Positions 1-10,248 of a stretch of 64,000 bases of DNA are shown here, piece after piece. The DNA comes from Deltaproteobacteria bacterium (GTDB lineage Bacteria; Myxococcota; Myxococcia; Myxococcales; 40CM-4-68-19). The stretch lies in NCBI GenBank assembly GCA_005879315.1, contig VBLC01000039.1:1-64000 (forward strand), read 5' to 3'. Each line of letters starts with the position of its first letter. The first letter of the stretch is position 1. The position numbers were made by a program, and so were the translations under genes. The notes under the pieces are model-generated. The model searched no databases and was not told where the DNA came from. It saw only the letters and a program-made list of their open reading frames with translations.

Positions 1-479
1 TTCTCCTGCTCGACCGGCAGGCGCTTCTGCACACCCTCGACGGCGTCGTAGAGCTGGGTGAGGTCGCCGAAACGCTCGCGGCGGTCCGCAGCCAGCGCCA
101 CGAGCACGATGTCGCCGAGCGGGCCCGACAGCTCGGCGGGTGTGACGCGCGCGTTTTCCGCCAGGCGCTTCCCGGTGAGGAGCTCGTAGCCGAGCGCCCC
201 AGCCGCATATACCTGCACGCGCGGTTCGCTCTTCCGCGGCGCGTCGGCGGCGAGCAGCTCGGGCGCGAGATATCCAGGCTCCTCTTCCGGAGCCTCGTCG
301 TCGAAGGGCGCGAGGTGCAGTCCGCCGTTGTCGTCAAGCTCCACCAGACGGCCGCGCACCGTCGCCCCCTGGTTCGCGGCCAGCCGGATCGCGGCAGCAA
401 AGAGCACGGCGGCCTCTTTTTCCGACAGCCGCTGTCCGGAAGCGCGCGCCCTCTCCAGGATCTCGTACACGTTGGTCAT
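1..479 (-). CDS. Kinase-like (probable pseudokinase) protein, C-terminus beyond window
   Basis: Partial gene: 159 codons are visible and it runs off the left edge. The start is an ATG at 479 facing the transaldolase gene 35 bp away. The readable part resembles the C-lobe of a Hanks-type protein kinase: an APE-like segment (GYLAPELL), a helix like the conserved kinase helix F (VQVYAAGALGYELLTGK) and a late ERF-type segment (ADRRERFGDL). The preceding ~60 residues contain no glycine loop, no VAIK lysine and no HRD or DFG motif; the equivalent stretch reads RGRLVELDDNGG. The protein is therefore probably a catalytically dead kinase-like domain fused to something downstream that cannot be seen. 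Family assignment is by motif resemblance only. Confidence 0.6.
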   Translation of the reverse strand, partial: MTNVYEILERARASGQRLSEKEAAVLFAAAIRLAANQGATVRGRLVELDDNGGLHLAPFDDEAPEEEPGYLAPELLAADAPRKSEPRVQVYAAGALGYELLTGKRLAENARVTPAELSGPLGDIVLVALAADRRERFGDLTQLYDAVEGVQKRLPVEQE

Positions 480-514
480 GGGCCGCGGTACTGTACCCCC
501 TCCGGAGATTTACC

Positions 515-1672
515 ATGTCGGCTTCCCTCCTCGAACAGCTGAAGTCCATGACGGTGGTCGTCGCCGACACCGGCGACATCCATTCGATCCGCAAGTTCAC
601 GCCGCGCGACGCGACCACGAACCCTTCGCTGATCACCGCCGCCGCCCAGATGCCCGAGTACCAGGACGTGGTGCGCGCGGCGCTCGACTGGGCGCGGCGC
701 GAGCGCGGCAAGGGAGCCCTGCGCGAGGAGATCGCGCGGCTGGCCGTGGACCGGCTGGCGGTGGAGTTCGGCCTGCGCATCCTGCGCATCGTGCCGGGCC
801 GCGTCTCGACCGAAGTAGACGCGCGCCTCTCACACGACACCGGCAAGACGCTGGAGAAGGCTCGCTTCTTGATCGAGCTCTACCAGGCGGCAGGCGCGAA
901 GCGCGAGCGCATCCTCATCAAGATCGCCTCCACCTGGGAAGGGATCCGCGCCGCCGAGGTGCTGGAGAAGGAGGGCATCCACTGCAACTTGACGCTGCTC
1001 TTCGGCATGCATCAGGCGGTGGCTTGCGCCGAGGCGGGCGCCACGCTCATCTCGCCTTTCGTCGGCCGCATTCTCGACTGGCATCTGAAAGAGACGGGCA
1101 AGACGGAGTTTGTCCCCGAAGAGGATCCCGGCGTCGTCTCGGTCACGCGCATCTACAATTATTACAAGAAGCACGATCATCGAACGGAGGTGATGGGCGC
1201 TTCCTTCCGCAACATCGGCGAGATTCTCGAGCTGGCTGGCTGCGACCTGCTCACCATCGCTCCCAAGCTCCTCTCCGAGTTGGCGACCTACGGCGGCGAG
1301 CTGGAGCGGAAGCTCGATCCCAAGGCGGCGCAGTCGATGGACCTCCCGCAGCTGCCGATGAGCGCGAAGATCTTCCGCGAGATGCACGAGAGCGATCGGA
1401 TGGCCAGGGACAAGCTGGCCGAGGGCATCGAAGGCTTCGCCAAGGCGCAGTCGGCGCTGGAAGGGATGCTGATGGAGCGGATGAAGGACGACTCCGCCAA
1501 CGCCGCGCGCGATCTCTTCCGCGTCTTCGACCTCGACGGCGACGGCTTCATCACCCGCGAGGAATGGAGCGGCACCGACGCCGTCTTCGACGCGCTCGAC
1601 GAGAACGGGGACGGGCGCATCACGGCGGAAGAAATGGGCGCAGGGCTGGGCGCGGCGTTCAGGCTGCAGTGA
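515..1672 (+). CDS. tal: Transaldolase with C-terminal EF-hand pair
   Basis: 385-residue protein. Residues ~1-315 form a TalB-type transaldolase of the non-oxidative pentose phosphate pathway: the early motif DATTNPSLI, the Schiff-base lysine region ILIKIASTWEG and the late SFRNIGEI segment are all present. Residues ~330-380 add two EF-hand loops, DLDGDGFITREE and DENGDGRITAEE, both with full acidic calcium-coordinating patterns. Cytosolic; no signal peptide. Transaldolase/EF-hand fusions are a recognised protein family, so the architecture is rare rather than new. An SD-like GGAG precedes the ATG. It ends directly against the stop of the convergent lipoprotein gene with no spacer. Confidence 0.93.
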   Translation: MSASLLEQLKSMTVVVADTGDIHSIRKFTPRDATTNPSLITAAAQMPEYQDVVRAALDWARRERGKGALREEIARLAVDRLAVEFGLRILRIVPGRVSTEVDARLSHDTGKTLEKARFLIELYQAAGAKRERILIKIASTWEGIRAAEVLEKEGIHCNLTLLFGMHQAVACAEAGATLISPFVGRILDWHLKETGKTEFVPEEDPGVVSVTRIYNYYKKHDHRTEVMGASFRNIGEILELAGCDLLTIAPKLLSELATYGGELERKLDPKAAQSMDLPQLPMSAKIFREMHESDRMARDKLAEGIEGFAKAQSALEGMLMERMKDDSANAARDLFRVFDLDGDGFITREEWSGTDAVFDALDENGDGRITAEEMGAGLGAAFRLQ

Positions 1673-2290
1673 TCATCGACTGGCGGTGCGGCTCCGCTGC
1701 GCAACCGTGCCGAAGCCGGCGAACAATTCCGCCATCAGATGCGGAGTCGCCGCCCGATCTCGCCGCCCCTTGGGACGGAGCGCGGCATTGACGCTCGCGT
1801 CGTGCGGCCGCAGCAGATTCATCGGTTCGCGGACGATGCCGTGGTTGGAGCTGTGGATGATCTGCAGCGTGCCGTCGGCGCCGACCTGCTCGACGATGCC
1901 GACGTGGGTGAGCCGATCGTCGAGCCTTCCGTTGCCGTTCATGTCCCAGGTGTTGTCGAAGTAGACGAGATCACCCTTCTGCGGAACCTTGTAGAAGTGG
2001 ATCTGCCCGTGCCTTTCCACGTAGCGGAAGATGGTGCGCACGCCGTTCCCGTCGTTGGCGCTGCCTTCCGACATCAGATCGATCCCGGCCGCCCAGAACA
2101 TGCCGCGCACGAAGTTGGAGCAGTCGGTTGCGAAAGCGCGGCCGCGGACGCGCACCGCGCTCCTGCCCAGATGCGCGCGCGCCGTGTCGAGGACGGCATC
2201 GATGTCCGGCGCCTCCGTCTCGCGCTCGCGGCGCACCTGCGTCCCCGCGGCGCAGGAGCAACAGAGCAGCAAGAGAACGGCGCCCTTCAT
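1673..2290 (-). CDS. Lipoprotein with cysteine-peptidase (NlpC/P60 or CHAP-like) fold
   Basis: 205 residues. The N-terminus is a lipoprotein signal (MKGAVLLLLCCSCAAG). The body carries a catalytic-type cysteine in ATDCSNFVRG and a later histidine in LTHVGIVEQV, in the order and spacing of NlpC/P60 or CHAP amidases that cut cell-wall peptides. A DxNxNGxxDD segment (DMNGNGRLDD) between them looks like a calcium-binding insert. A likely role is envelope peptidoglycan remodelling, but the exact family is uncertain. The gene is convergent with, and abuts, the transaldolase gene. Confidence 0.6.
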   Translation of the reverse strand: MKGAVLLLLCCSCAAGTQVRRERETEAPDIDAVLDTARAHLGRSAVRVRGRAFATDCSNFVRGMFWAAGIDLMSEGSANDGNGVRTIFRYVERHGQIHFYKVPQKGDLVYFDNTWDMNGNGRLDDRLTHVGIVEQVGADGTLQIIHSSNHGIVREPMNLLRPHDASVNAALRPKGRRDRAATPHLMAELFAGFGTVAQRSRTASR

Positions 2291-2443
2291 GGGTCCTCAA
2301 AGTGTACCCGGTATTGGCGGCGCGCCAGAGTCTCCGTTGCACAGGCCAGATCGGCGGGTTAACTTCGCCTGAGCGTGAGGCATGGTGCCCACGCCTACAG
2401 TCCCCGCCGGGAGCGAATGGGCCCCGGCGAGTCGGAGGAAGAG

Positions 2444-2926
2444 ATGCACCCAGGCATGATGTGGTGGTGGAAGCGCGCGCGCCGGCACGGCTGCGGCCCC
2501 GGAGCACATCCAGGTGAGGGCGGCGAGTCCGGCGATTGGCAAGCTGGTGGGTGGCGCCACGGCGGCGACGACTTCGGCGGAGGCGGCGCTTTCGGCGTGC
2601 GCCGGCCGCTGCGGTTTCTCGCCTACAAGCTGAACCTCAAGGAGGACCAGGTCGAGGAGCTGGCGCGGATTCTCGACGAGCTCAAGACCGAGCGGGCCCA
2701 GGCGGCGGTCGACGATCGCCGCACCGTGGCCGCGTTCGCCGACGCGATCGGCCTCGACAAGTTCGACGAGGCGCGCGCCCGCGAGGGTGGCGACCTGCGC
2801 GTCAAGAGCGCCGAGCGGCTGCGCGACGCGGTCGTCAAGGCGCTGGGGAAGATCCACGCCCTGCTCGACTCTGGCCAGCGGGCTCAGCTGGCTTATCTGA
2901 TCCGCACCGGCGTGCTTTCGATCTGA
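2444..2926 (+). CDS. Spy/CpxP-like small helical protein
   Basis: 160 residues from the ATG at 2444, chosen because GGAGGA lies just upstream; an in-frame ATG at 2375 would add 23 unconvincing residues. The N-terminal half is rich in His, Gly, Trp and Met (HPGMMWWWKRARRHGCG). The C-terminal half is amphipathic helix (LNLKEDQVEELARILDEL), as in the Spy/CpxP and periplasmic heavy-metal sensor group. No clear signal peptide is visible, unlike typical Spy. The function is not established by sequence; metal binding or chaperone activity is only suggested by composition. Confidence 0.5.
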   Translation: MHPGMMWWWKRARRHGCGPGAHPGEGGESGDWQAGGWRHGGDDFGGGGAFGVRRPLRFLAYKLNLKEDQVEELARILDELKTERAQAAVDDRRTVAAFADAIGLDKFDEARAREGGDLRVKSAERLRDAVVKALGKIHALLDSGQRAQLAYLIRTGVLSI

Positions 2927-2983
2927 GAACGGGCCTCGGGCTTCGGACGGCCGGATCCAAACCTGGCCGCCCGATGCCCGGAT

Positions 2984-4729
2984 CTACTTCAAGACGTCGT
3001 TCTCGTACTTGCCGGCGGCGATCACTGCGTCGGCCACGCTCTTGATCTCCTCGTCGTTGTTCCGCCCGGTGCCGGCGCGCAAGTTGGCGCGGATGCGATG
3101 GCGCGCGTCCGAATAGAAGGCGAAGGTCATGTTCAATTCGGTGCTGCACTTCTCCAGGCCGCGGCGGTCGATCAGCCGCGTGGTGCGCGCGATGGCCGTG
3201 CAGAGCGCGAGCAGATCGATCGCCACGTCCGCGATGCGGGTGGTGGCGAACTGCATCTCGGCGATCTCGCGGCCGTGCCGGCGCAGCACCGTCTCGCACA
3301 GCGACGCCAACCCCTGCACCGCATCCTCGACGTAGGCCACCTGCTCGCGCATGCTCTCGTGCGCCTTGGTGATCTGCGTGCGGCCGTAAGGCACCGTCTG
3401 CTTCGCCTTGCGCACGGCGTACTCGCGCAACAGTCCGAAGCCTTTGATCGGGTCGGCCAGCGAATTCGCCAGCTCCTTGCCGAGCCCCTGCAGATACTCG
3501 CCCGGCTTCTGCAGTCCGGTGAAGCCGACGTAGAGGCGGAGGATTTCGTTCGTGCCCTCGAAGATGCGGTTGATGCGCGAATCCCGCACGGCCTGCTCGT
3601 AGGGCTGCTCGCGCATGTATCCCATGCCGCCGGCGATCTGCAGCGCCTCGTCCGCGGCGGTCCAGAGCGCCTCGGAGTTGAAGATCTTGGTGGCCGCGCC
3701 CTCGATCGAATAGTCCACGCCGCCCCGATCGATGGTGGCCGAGACCAGGTAGCAGAGCGACTCGCTCACGTAGAGGTTGGTCGCCATCCGCCCGAGCTTT
3801 TCCTTGATCTTGCCGAAGCTGGCGATGGGCCGGCCGAACTGCTTGCGCTCGCCGGCGTGCTGCACCGCCAGCTGCAACAAGCGCCGCTGGCCACCGACGG
3901 CGCCGGCGCCAAGTCCCGTGCGGCCGTGGTTCAAGATGCTCATCGCCACCTTGAAGCCCTTGCCTTCCTCGCCGAGCACGTTCGCCGCGGGGACCCTGAC
4001 GTTGTCGAAGAAGACCGCGGTCGTGTTCGAGGCGCGGATGCCCATCTTGTCTTCGTGCGGGCCGTGGGTGATGCCGCCGAGATCGCGGGTGACGATGAAG
4101 GCGGTGATCTTTCCCTTCTGGCCGGGCGTGTCCGGCGTCGTCTTGGCGAAGACCGTGTAGAAGTCGGCGATGCCGCCGTTGGTGATCCACAATTTCTGCC
4201 CGTTCAAGAGATAGAAGTCGCCCTCGCGCCGGGCGCTGGTCTTGATGGAGAAGGCGTCGGAGCCGCTGCCGGGCTCGGTCAGGCAGAAGGCGGCGATCAT
4301 CTCGCCGGTGGCGAGCTTCGGCAGATATCTCTTCTGCTGCTCCCTGGTGCCGAAGAGGAGCAGCCCCTTGAATCCGATGCTCGAATGCGCGCCGAGCGTG
4401 ACCGCGATCGAGCCGTCCCACGAGGAGACCTGCTGCATCACCCGCGCATAGCCGCTGTTGGAGAGGCCCAGCCCGCCGTGCTCCTCGGGGACGATGACGC
4501 CGAAGAGACCCATCTCGCGCAGCGACTGGATTAGCTCGGCGGGCATCTCGCCCTCGCGGTCGAGCTTGCGCCGGTCGATCGACGACATGTACCGATCGAT
4601 GGTCTCGACGATGGGCGCGACCAGCTCGGTCTGGTCGCGCGGCATTTCCGGATAGGGAAAGATCTGGTCTTCGAGGATCTCGCCGAAGAAAAGCGACTTG
4701 CCGAAGCTGGCGTTGGGATCGAAGGGCAT
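2984..4729 (-). CDS. Acyl-CoA dehydrogenase, very-long-chain type
   Basis: 581 residues, with a C-terminal extension beyond the usual ~380-residue acyl-CoA dehydrogenase, as in the VLCAD/ACAD9 group. FAD- and substrate-binding segments are clear: FCLTEPGSGSDA (~149-160), WITNGG (~181-186), RKQFGRPIA (~295-303) and the catalytic glutamate E391 in RIFEGTNEILRLY. It would catalyse the first alpha,beta-oxidation step of fatty acyl-CoA beta-oxidation, passing electrons to ETF. It starts 10 bp after the stop of pgm on the same strand and is the last gene of the run that begins with the HEAT-PilT gene. Confidence 0.93.
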   Translation of the reverse strand: MPFDPNASFGKSLFFGEILEDQIFPYPEMPRDQTELVAPIVETIDRYMSSIDRRKLDREGEMPAELIQSLREMGLFGVIVPEEHGGLGLSNSGYARVMQQVSSWDGSIAVTLGAHSSIGFKGLLLFGTREQQKRYLPKLATGEMIAAFCLTEPGSGSDAFSIKTSARREGDFYLLNGQKLWITNGGIADFYTVFAKTTPDTPGQKGKITAFIVTRDLGGITHGPHEDKMGIRASNTTAVFFDNVRVPAANVLGEEGKGFKVAMSILNHGRTGLGAGAVGGQRRLLQLAVQHAGERKQFGRPIASFGKIKEKLGRMATNLYVSESLCYLVSATIDRGGVDYSIEGAATKIFNSEALWTAADEALQIAGGMGYMREQPYEQAVRDSRINRIFEGTNEILRLYVGFTGLQKPGEYLQGLGKELANSLADPIKGFGLLREYAVRKAKQTVPYGRTQITKAHESMREQVAYVEDAVQGLASLCETVLRRHGREIAEMQFATTRIADVAIDLLALCTAIARTTRLIDRRGLEKCSTELNMTFAFYSDARHRIRANLRAGTGRNNDEEIKSVADAVIAAGKYENDVLK

Positions 4730-4739
4730 GCCGCCCAGA

Positions 4740-6353
<1,614 letters not shown>

Positions 6354-6377
6354 GCCGGCAAGATACTGCGGCTGGAT

Positions 6378-7217
6378 TCAAAAGGCGCCGGCGAAGCCGA
6401 CCATCGGAGCGCTCGTTTGCGCGCTCACCGAGAGCGCATTGCCGCGCTTGTGCAAGAGCGGAATCACCACGCCGCAGGCCGCGCCGAGCGCCGCCCCGGT
6501 GGCCACATCGGTGAAGTAGTGCTTCTCCGCCATCATCCGCAGCGTGGCGGTGGTCACCGACATCGCCGCGGCCGCTCCCCACAGCCAGGGCGCGGCCGGC
6601 GACTCCTCCAGCGTGGCGGTCATCGCCACCGAGACCCCCAGCGAGGTGGCGAAGGAGGTGTGACCCGATGGATACCCGGCGTGGCTGTCTCGATCGTTCA
6701 CGTCGTAGGCGCCGCTCTCCTCGCCGTGGCCATAGCGCACGAACGGGCGCTTGCGGGCGGCAGCGAATTTCACCGCCTGCACCAAGACAGACGAGACCGC
6801 TGCCGACTCGGCGACGATGACGACGGCGCGCAATCCGGCGCCGTCGCTCGCGTGCGGGCCGGTGGCGGAGAGCGCGCCCGCGATCGCGCCGGCGGGCAAG
6901 AGCGCGAAAGCCCAGATGCTGCTCACCGTATCGGCCGTCTTGCGCGAGACGAGCCATCCGCTGAGCTGGTCATGGAAGAAGGCGTCCACGCCGTTCAAGG
7001 ACCCGGGCGATCCCGTGCCGGGCAGGCCGCTGTTGTCGTCCCCGTCGCAGAGGTTGCAGCGCGCGGGGGCGAAATGCTGCTTGAGCAATTCGGGCACCAC
7101 CCATCCGGCGATCCCGATTCCGACGATGGCCGCATCGGCGGCAGGCCGGAGAGCGACCTTGTCGTTCGGGCCGGCGTCGCTCCAGGAGGCAGCGGCCAGG
7201 ACGAACGCGACGATCAT
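6378..7217 (-). CDS. PAP2-family membrane phosphatase
   Basis: 279 residues with an N-terminal hydrophobic segment and several further membrane helices. The three PAP2 signature blocks are present: KFAAARKRPFVRYG, then YPSGHTSFATSLG, then KHYFTDVATGAALGA with the catalytic histidine. Members dephosphorylate phosphatidate or undecaprenyl pyrophosphate at the membrane; the substrate cannot be told here. The ATG overlaps the stop of the upstream kinase gene (ATGA), so the two are translationally coupled. Confidence 0.88.
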   Translation of the reverse strand: MIVAFVLAAASWSDAGPNDKVALRPAADAAIVGIGIAGWVVPELLKQHFAPARCNLCDGDDNSGLPGTGSPGSLNGVDAFFHDQLSGWLVSRKTADTVSSIWAFALLPAGAIAGALSATGPHASDGAGLRAVVIVAESAAVSSVLVQAVKFAAARKRPFVRYGHGEESGAYDVNDRDSHAGYPSGHTSFATSLGVSVAMTATLEESPAAPWLWGAAAAMSVTTATLRMMAEKHYFTDVATGAALGAACGVVIPLLHKRGNALSVSAQTSAPMVGFAGAF

Positions 7218-9166
7218 TTCGCCGCGTAGCGCGTGCGGACGGCGCTCAGCTCCGCGCCCAGCTCGCGGCAGCTCTGGTAACGGCGCGCCGGTTCCTTCTC
7301 CAGCAGCTTGAGGATGGCCGAGTCGAGCTCGGCCGGGAGCTGCGGATTGCGCTGCCGCGGCGGCTCGGGCGCGTCGTTGACGTGCATCATCAAGAGCGGC
7401 ACCAGCTCCTCGTGGTTGAAGGGCAAGGAGCCGGTGAACATCTCGTAGGCGCAGACGCCGAGGGCATAGAGATCGGTCAGATGCGACACGGTGCTGAAGT
7501 TGGAGATCTGCTCCGGCGACATGTAGAGCGGTGTACCGGCGATCGACCCTGCCACCGTCACTCCCGGCGCGGCGTACTGCTTGGCGATGCCGAAGTCCAT
7601 CACCTTGAGCACGCCGGAGTCGGCGATGAAGAAATTGTCCGGCTTGACGTCGCGATGCACGACGCCTGCGTCGTGCGCCGCCTGCAGCCCCAGGCAGGCC
7701 TGCATCAGGTAGTCGAGCGCGCTGTCGATGGTGAGCCGCTCCCGGAGGCGTTCCTTGAGGCTCGTGCCGACGAGCAGCTCCATGCTGATGTACCGGTGCC
7801 CCTGGTGCACGCCGATGTCGTAGAGCCGGATGATGTTGGGATGAACCAGCTGGCGCGAGAGCTTCAGCTCCTGCTTGAAGCGGGCGACGAGCACGTCCTT
7901 GCCCTTCTCCGCTCCGAAGACTTTCAGCGCGACGTGCTCTTCCAGCTCGAGATCGAAAGCCTTGAACACCGCCGCCATGCCGCCCTGACCGATCTGCTGC
8001 TCGATCCGGTAGCGGCCGGCGATGGTCGCGCCCGGCGCGAAGTCGGGCTCTGCCGCTTCCGCCTGCGGCGCAGTCGCCTTGCGCAAAAGGTTCGGATCGT
8101 GCCGCATCAGCGTTGCGTCCGGCTCGAGATCGGGCAGGTCGCCGAGGTCGAGCATCGTCTTCTTCTTGCGCAGCTCCGCGTCGCCGAGGAGGCTGCGCGC
8201 CACCGCCGCGGTCGGGCGCAACGCTTCGTCGACCTGCGCCAGCTTCTCGCGCGCGCCCGGGAACTGGGGATCCTTCTCCAGGATCTTCTCCAGCGCCTCC
8301 TTGGCGTTTCCGGGAAAGTCATGCGCGAGATAGAGCTGGGCGAGAAGATCGAAGACCGCCAACTCCTGCGCCTCGCGGGGGCCCGACTTGACGAAGGGCC
8401 CGAGGAAATGCTCGAAGCGAAAATCGAGCGCGCCGAGGTTGCTCGCCAGCCGCACCGCCATCACGGCGGCGGCGCGGTACCGCGGATCGTCGCGCTGTAC
8501 GCGCGCGAGATTCTCCAGCGCCTTGCCGGTGTCGCCCGCCGCGAGATACGCTTCGGCAGACTCATAAGGCATTCCTGCATCGGCGTAGAGCTGCGCCGCC
8601 TGCGCGCTCTGGCCGAGCTGCTGCGCCATGCGGCCCGCATCGCCGAAGCGCTTGAGCTGCAGGTAGGCCTCGAGCGCGAGCTGCAGCTTTCCCTGCTGCT
8701 CCAGCTTCTGCGCGGCGAGAAAGGAGATGGACTGCCCGCCCACGGCCTGGGGCTTGGCGATCATCGGCGCCGACTCGAACTGTCCCGGCTTCATCGACGA
8801 CAGCCGCGCCGCGCCCAGGTGATCTCCCGCGCGCTGCAGCAGCTCGACCGCGCGGGCCTGTTCGCCGAGCGCCATGAAGAGCTGCACGGCCAGATCGTTC
8901 TCGCCCGCCTTGCTGAAGAAGATGGCCGACATCAGCGCGCGCTTCTTGCCCGTGCTGTCGAGCTGCCCCACCTGCGCGGGCTGCACCCGCAGGCTCTCGA
9001 AGAGGAGCTGCCCGGCGTCGCGCGGCCGCTTCGATGCGCCGAGGAGCCGCGCCGCGTCCTCCAACGCGCCTGCTTCGCGAAAGGCCTTGATGGCCGCGTC
9101 GGCCTGGCCTGACTTCTCCAGAGAGCGGGCCCGTTCGAGAAGCTGCTTCTGGCCCTTGGCGTCCAT
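7214..9166 (-). CDS. Ser/Thr protein kinase with N-terminal TPR-like repeats
   Basis: 650 residues. Residues ~1-330 are alanine-rich helical repeats of TPR type (for example DLAVQLFMALGEQARAVELL). Residues ~385-645 are a complete Hanks-type kinase: glycine loop GQGGMAAVF, VALK lysine K415, HRDVKPDN (504-511), DFG (524-526) and GTPLYMSPEQ. No membrane segment is evident, so it is probably soluble. Most bacterial kinases of this type put the kinase first and repeats last; here the order is reversed. It begins in a TGATG overlap with the pilT stop and ends in an ATGA overlap with the PAP2 gene, implying co-translation with the pilus motor. Confidence 0.92.
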   Translation of the reverse strand: MDAKGQKQLLERARSLEKSGQADAAIKAFREAGALEDAARLLGASKRPRDAGQLLFESLRVQPAQVGQLDSTGKKRALMSAIFFSKAGENDLAVQLFMALGEQARAVELLQRAGDHLGAARLSSMKPGQFESAPMIAKPQAVGGQSISFLAAQKLEQQGKLQLALEAYLQLKRFGDAGRMAQQLGQSAQAAQLYADAGMPYESAEAYLAAGDTGKALENLARVQRDDPRYRAAAVMAVRLASNLGALDFRFEHFLGPFVKSGPREAQELAVFDLLAQLYLAHDFPGNAKEALEKILEKDPQFPGAREKLAQVDEALRPTAAVARSLLGDAELRKKKTMLDLGDLPDLEPDATLMRHDPNLLRKATAPQAEAAEPDFAPGATIAGRYRIEQQIGQGGMAAVFKAFDLELEEHVALKVFGAEKGKDVLVARFKQELKLSRQLVHPNIIRLYDIGVHQGHRYISMELLVGTSLKERLRERLTIDSALDYLMQACLGLQAAHDAGVVHRDVKPDNFFIADSGVLKVMDFGIAKQYAAPGVTVAGSIAGTPLYMSPEQISNFSTVSHLTDLYALGVCAYEMFTGSLPFNHEELVPLLMMHVNDAPEPPRQRNPQLPAELDSAILKLLEKEPARRYQSCRELGAELSAVRTRYAAK

Positions 9167-10248
9167 CAGGCGTCTTCGGCCAGCTCCGCGGCCAGCCGCT
9201 TGAGCGATTCGGGCTGGTTGGCGAACTTGAGCGCCTCTTCCAGCGTCACCGTGCCTTCCTTGACCAGGCGGAAGAGGCAGGCGTCGAGGCTCTGCATTCC
9301 CGAGCCATCGTACGAGGCGGTGTCGAGATAGCCGTCGATCTGGAAGACCTTGTTCTCGCGGATGAGGTTGGAGACGGCGTAGCTCTGCAAGAGCACCTCC
9401 ATCACCGCCACGCGCCCTTCGCCGCTGGCATGCTTGGCGAGGTGCTGCGAGAGCACGCCGCGGAGGAGCACGCTGAGGGTGCTGCGCACCTGGTCGCGCG
9501 TCTCCTCGGGGATGACGTCGATGATGCGGTCGATGGCTTTGCTCGCAGAGCTGGCATGGAGCGTTCCGATCACCAGCACGCCGGTCTCGGCGGCGGAGAC
9601 GGCGAGCATGATGGTCTCCAGGTCGCGCATCTCGCCGACCACCAGCACGTCCGGGCTCTCGCGCAAGGCCGAGCGCAACGCGCCCGCGAAGCTCTCGGCA
9701 TGCTTGCCCACCTGCCGCTGGGTGATGGCGCCCTGGATGGGCTGGTGCAAGTACTCGATGGGGTCCTCGATGCTGATCACGTGGCGCGCCGAGCTCTTGT
9801 TGATCTCGTGGACCATCGCCGCGAGCGAGGTCGTCTTGCCCGAGCCGGTCGGGCCGGTCACCAGGACGAGGCCGTTGGCCAGCTGCGTGAGGCGCTTCAC
9901 CGCGCCGGGCAGGTTCAGCTCCTCGATGGTGGGCACCTCGTTGCGGATGACGCGGAAGACCGCGCCGAAGCCATGCGTCTGCACGAAGACGTTGGCGCGG
10001 AAGCGGGCCGCGCCCTCGACCGCATAGACGAAATCGACCTCCTGCGTCTTCTCGAACTCGGCGCGCTGCTCCTCGGTCATGATCTCGAGGAGGAAGCGCG
10101 AGGTCTCCACCTCCGAGAGGATGCGGAAAGGCAGCGGCATCAGCTCGCCTTCGTGTCGGATGATGGGCACGTTGCCGGCGTGGAAATGCAGATCGCTTGC
10201 GCCTTGATCAGCCACCAGCCGCAAGAATGAATCGATGCGCGCCGCCAT
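9166..10248 (-). CDS. pilT: PilT/PilU-type pilus retraction ATPase
   Basis: 360 residues, full length. Motifs in order: N-terminal ASDLHFHAGNVP, Walker A GPTGSGKTT, Asp box SIEDPIEYLH, Walker B VLVVGEMRDLET, His box IGTLHASSASKAIDRIID. It is a hexameric cytoplasmic ATPase that depolymerises type IV pili. The QRQVGKH segment is also typical. The gene starts immediately after the stop of the HEAT-PilT fusion gene, so two different PilT-class motors are made from one transcript. PilT versus PilU cannot be decided from sequence alone. Confidence 0.93.
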   Translation of the reverse strand: MAARIDSFLRLVADQGASDLHFHAGNVPIIRHEGELMPLPFRILSEVETSRFLLEIMTEEQRAEFEKTQEVDFVYAVEGAARFRANVFVQTHGFGAVFRVIRNEVPTIEELNLPGAVKRLTQLANGLVLVTGPTGSGKTTSLAAMVHEINKSSARHVISIEDPIEYLHQPIQGAITQRQVGKHAESFAGALRSALRESPDVLVVGEMRDLETIMLAVSAAETGVLVIGTLHASSASKAIDRIIDVIPEETRDQVRSTLSVLLRGVLSQHLAKHASGEGRVAVMEVLLQSYAVSNLIRENKVFQIDGYLDTASYDGSGMQSLDACLFRLVKEGTVTLEEALKFANQPESLKRLAAELAEDA

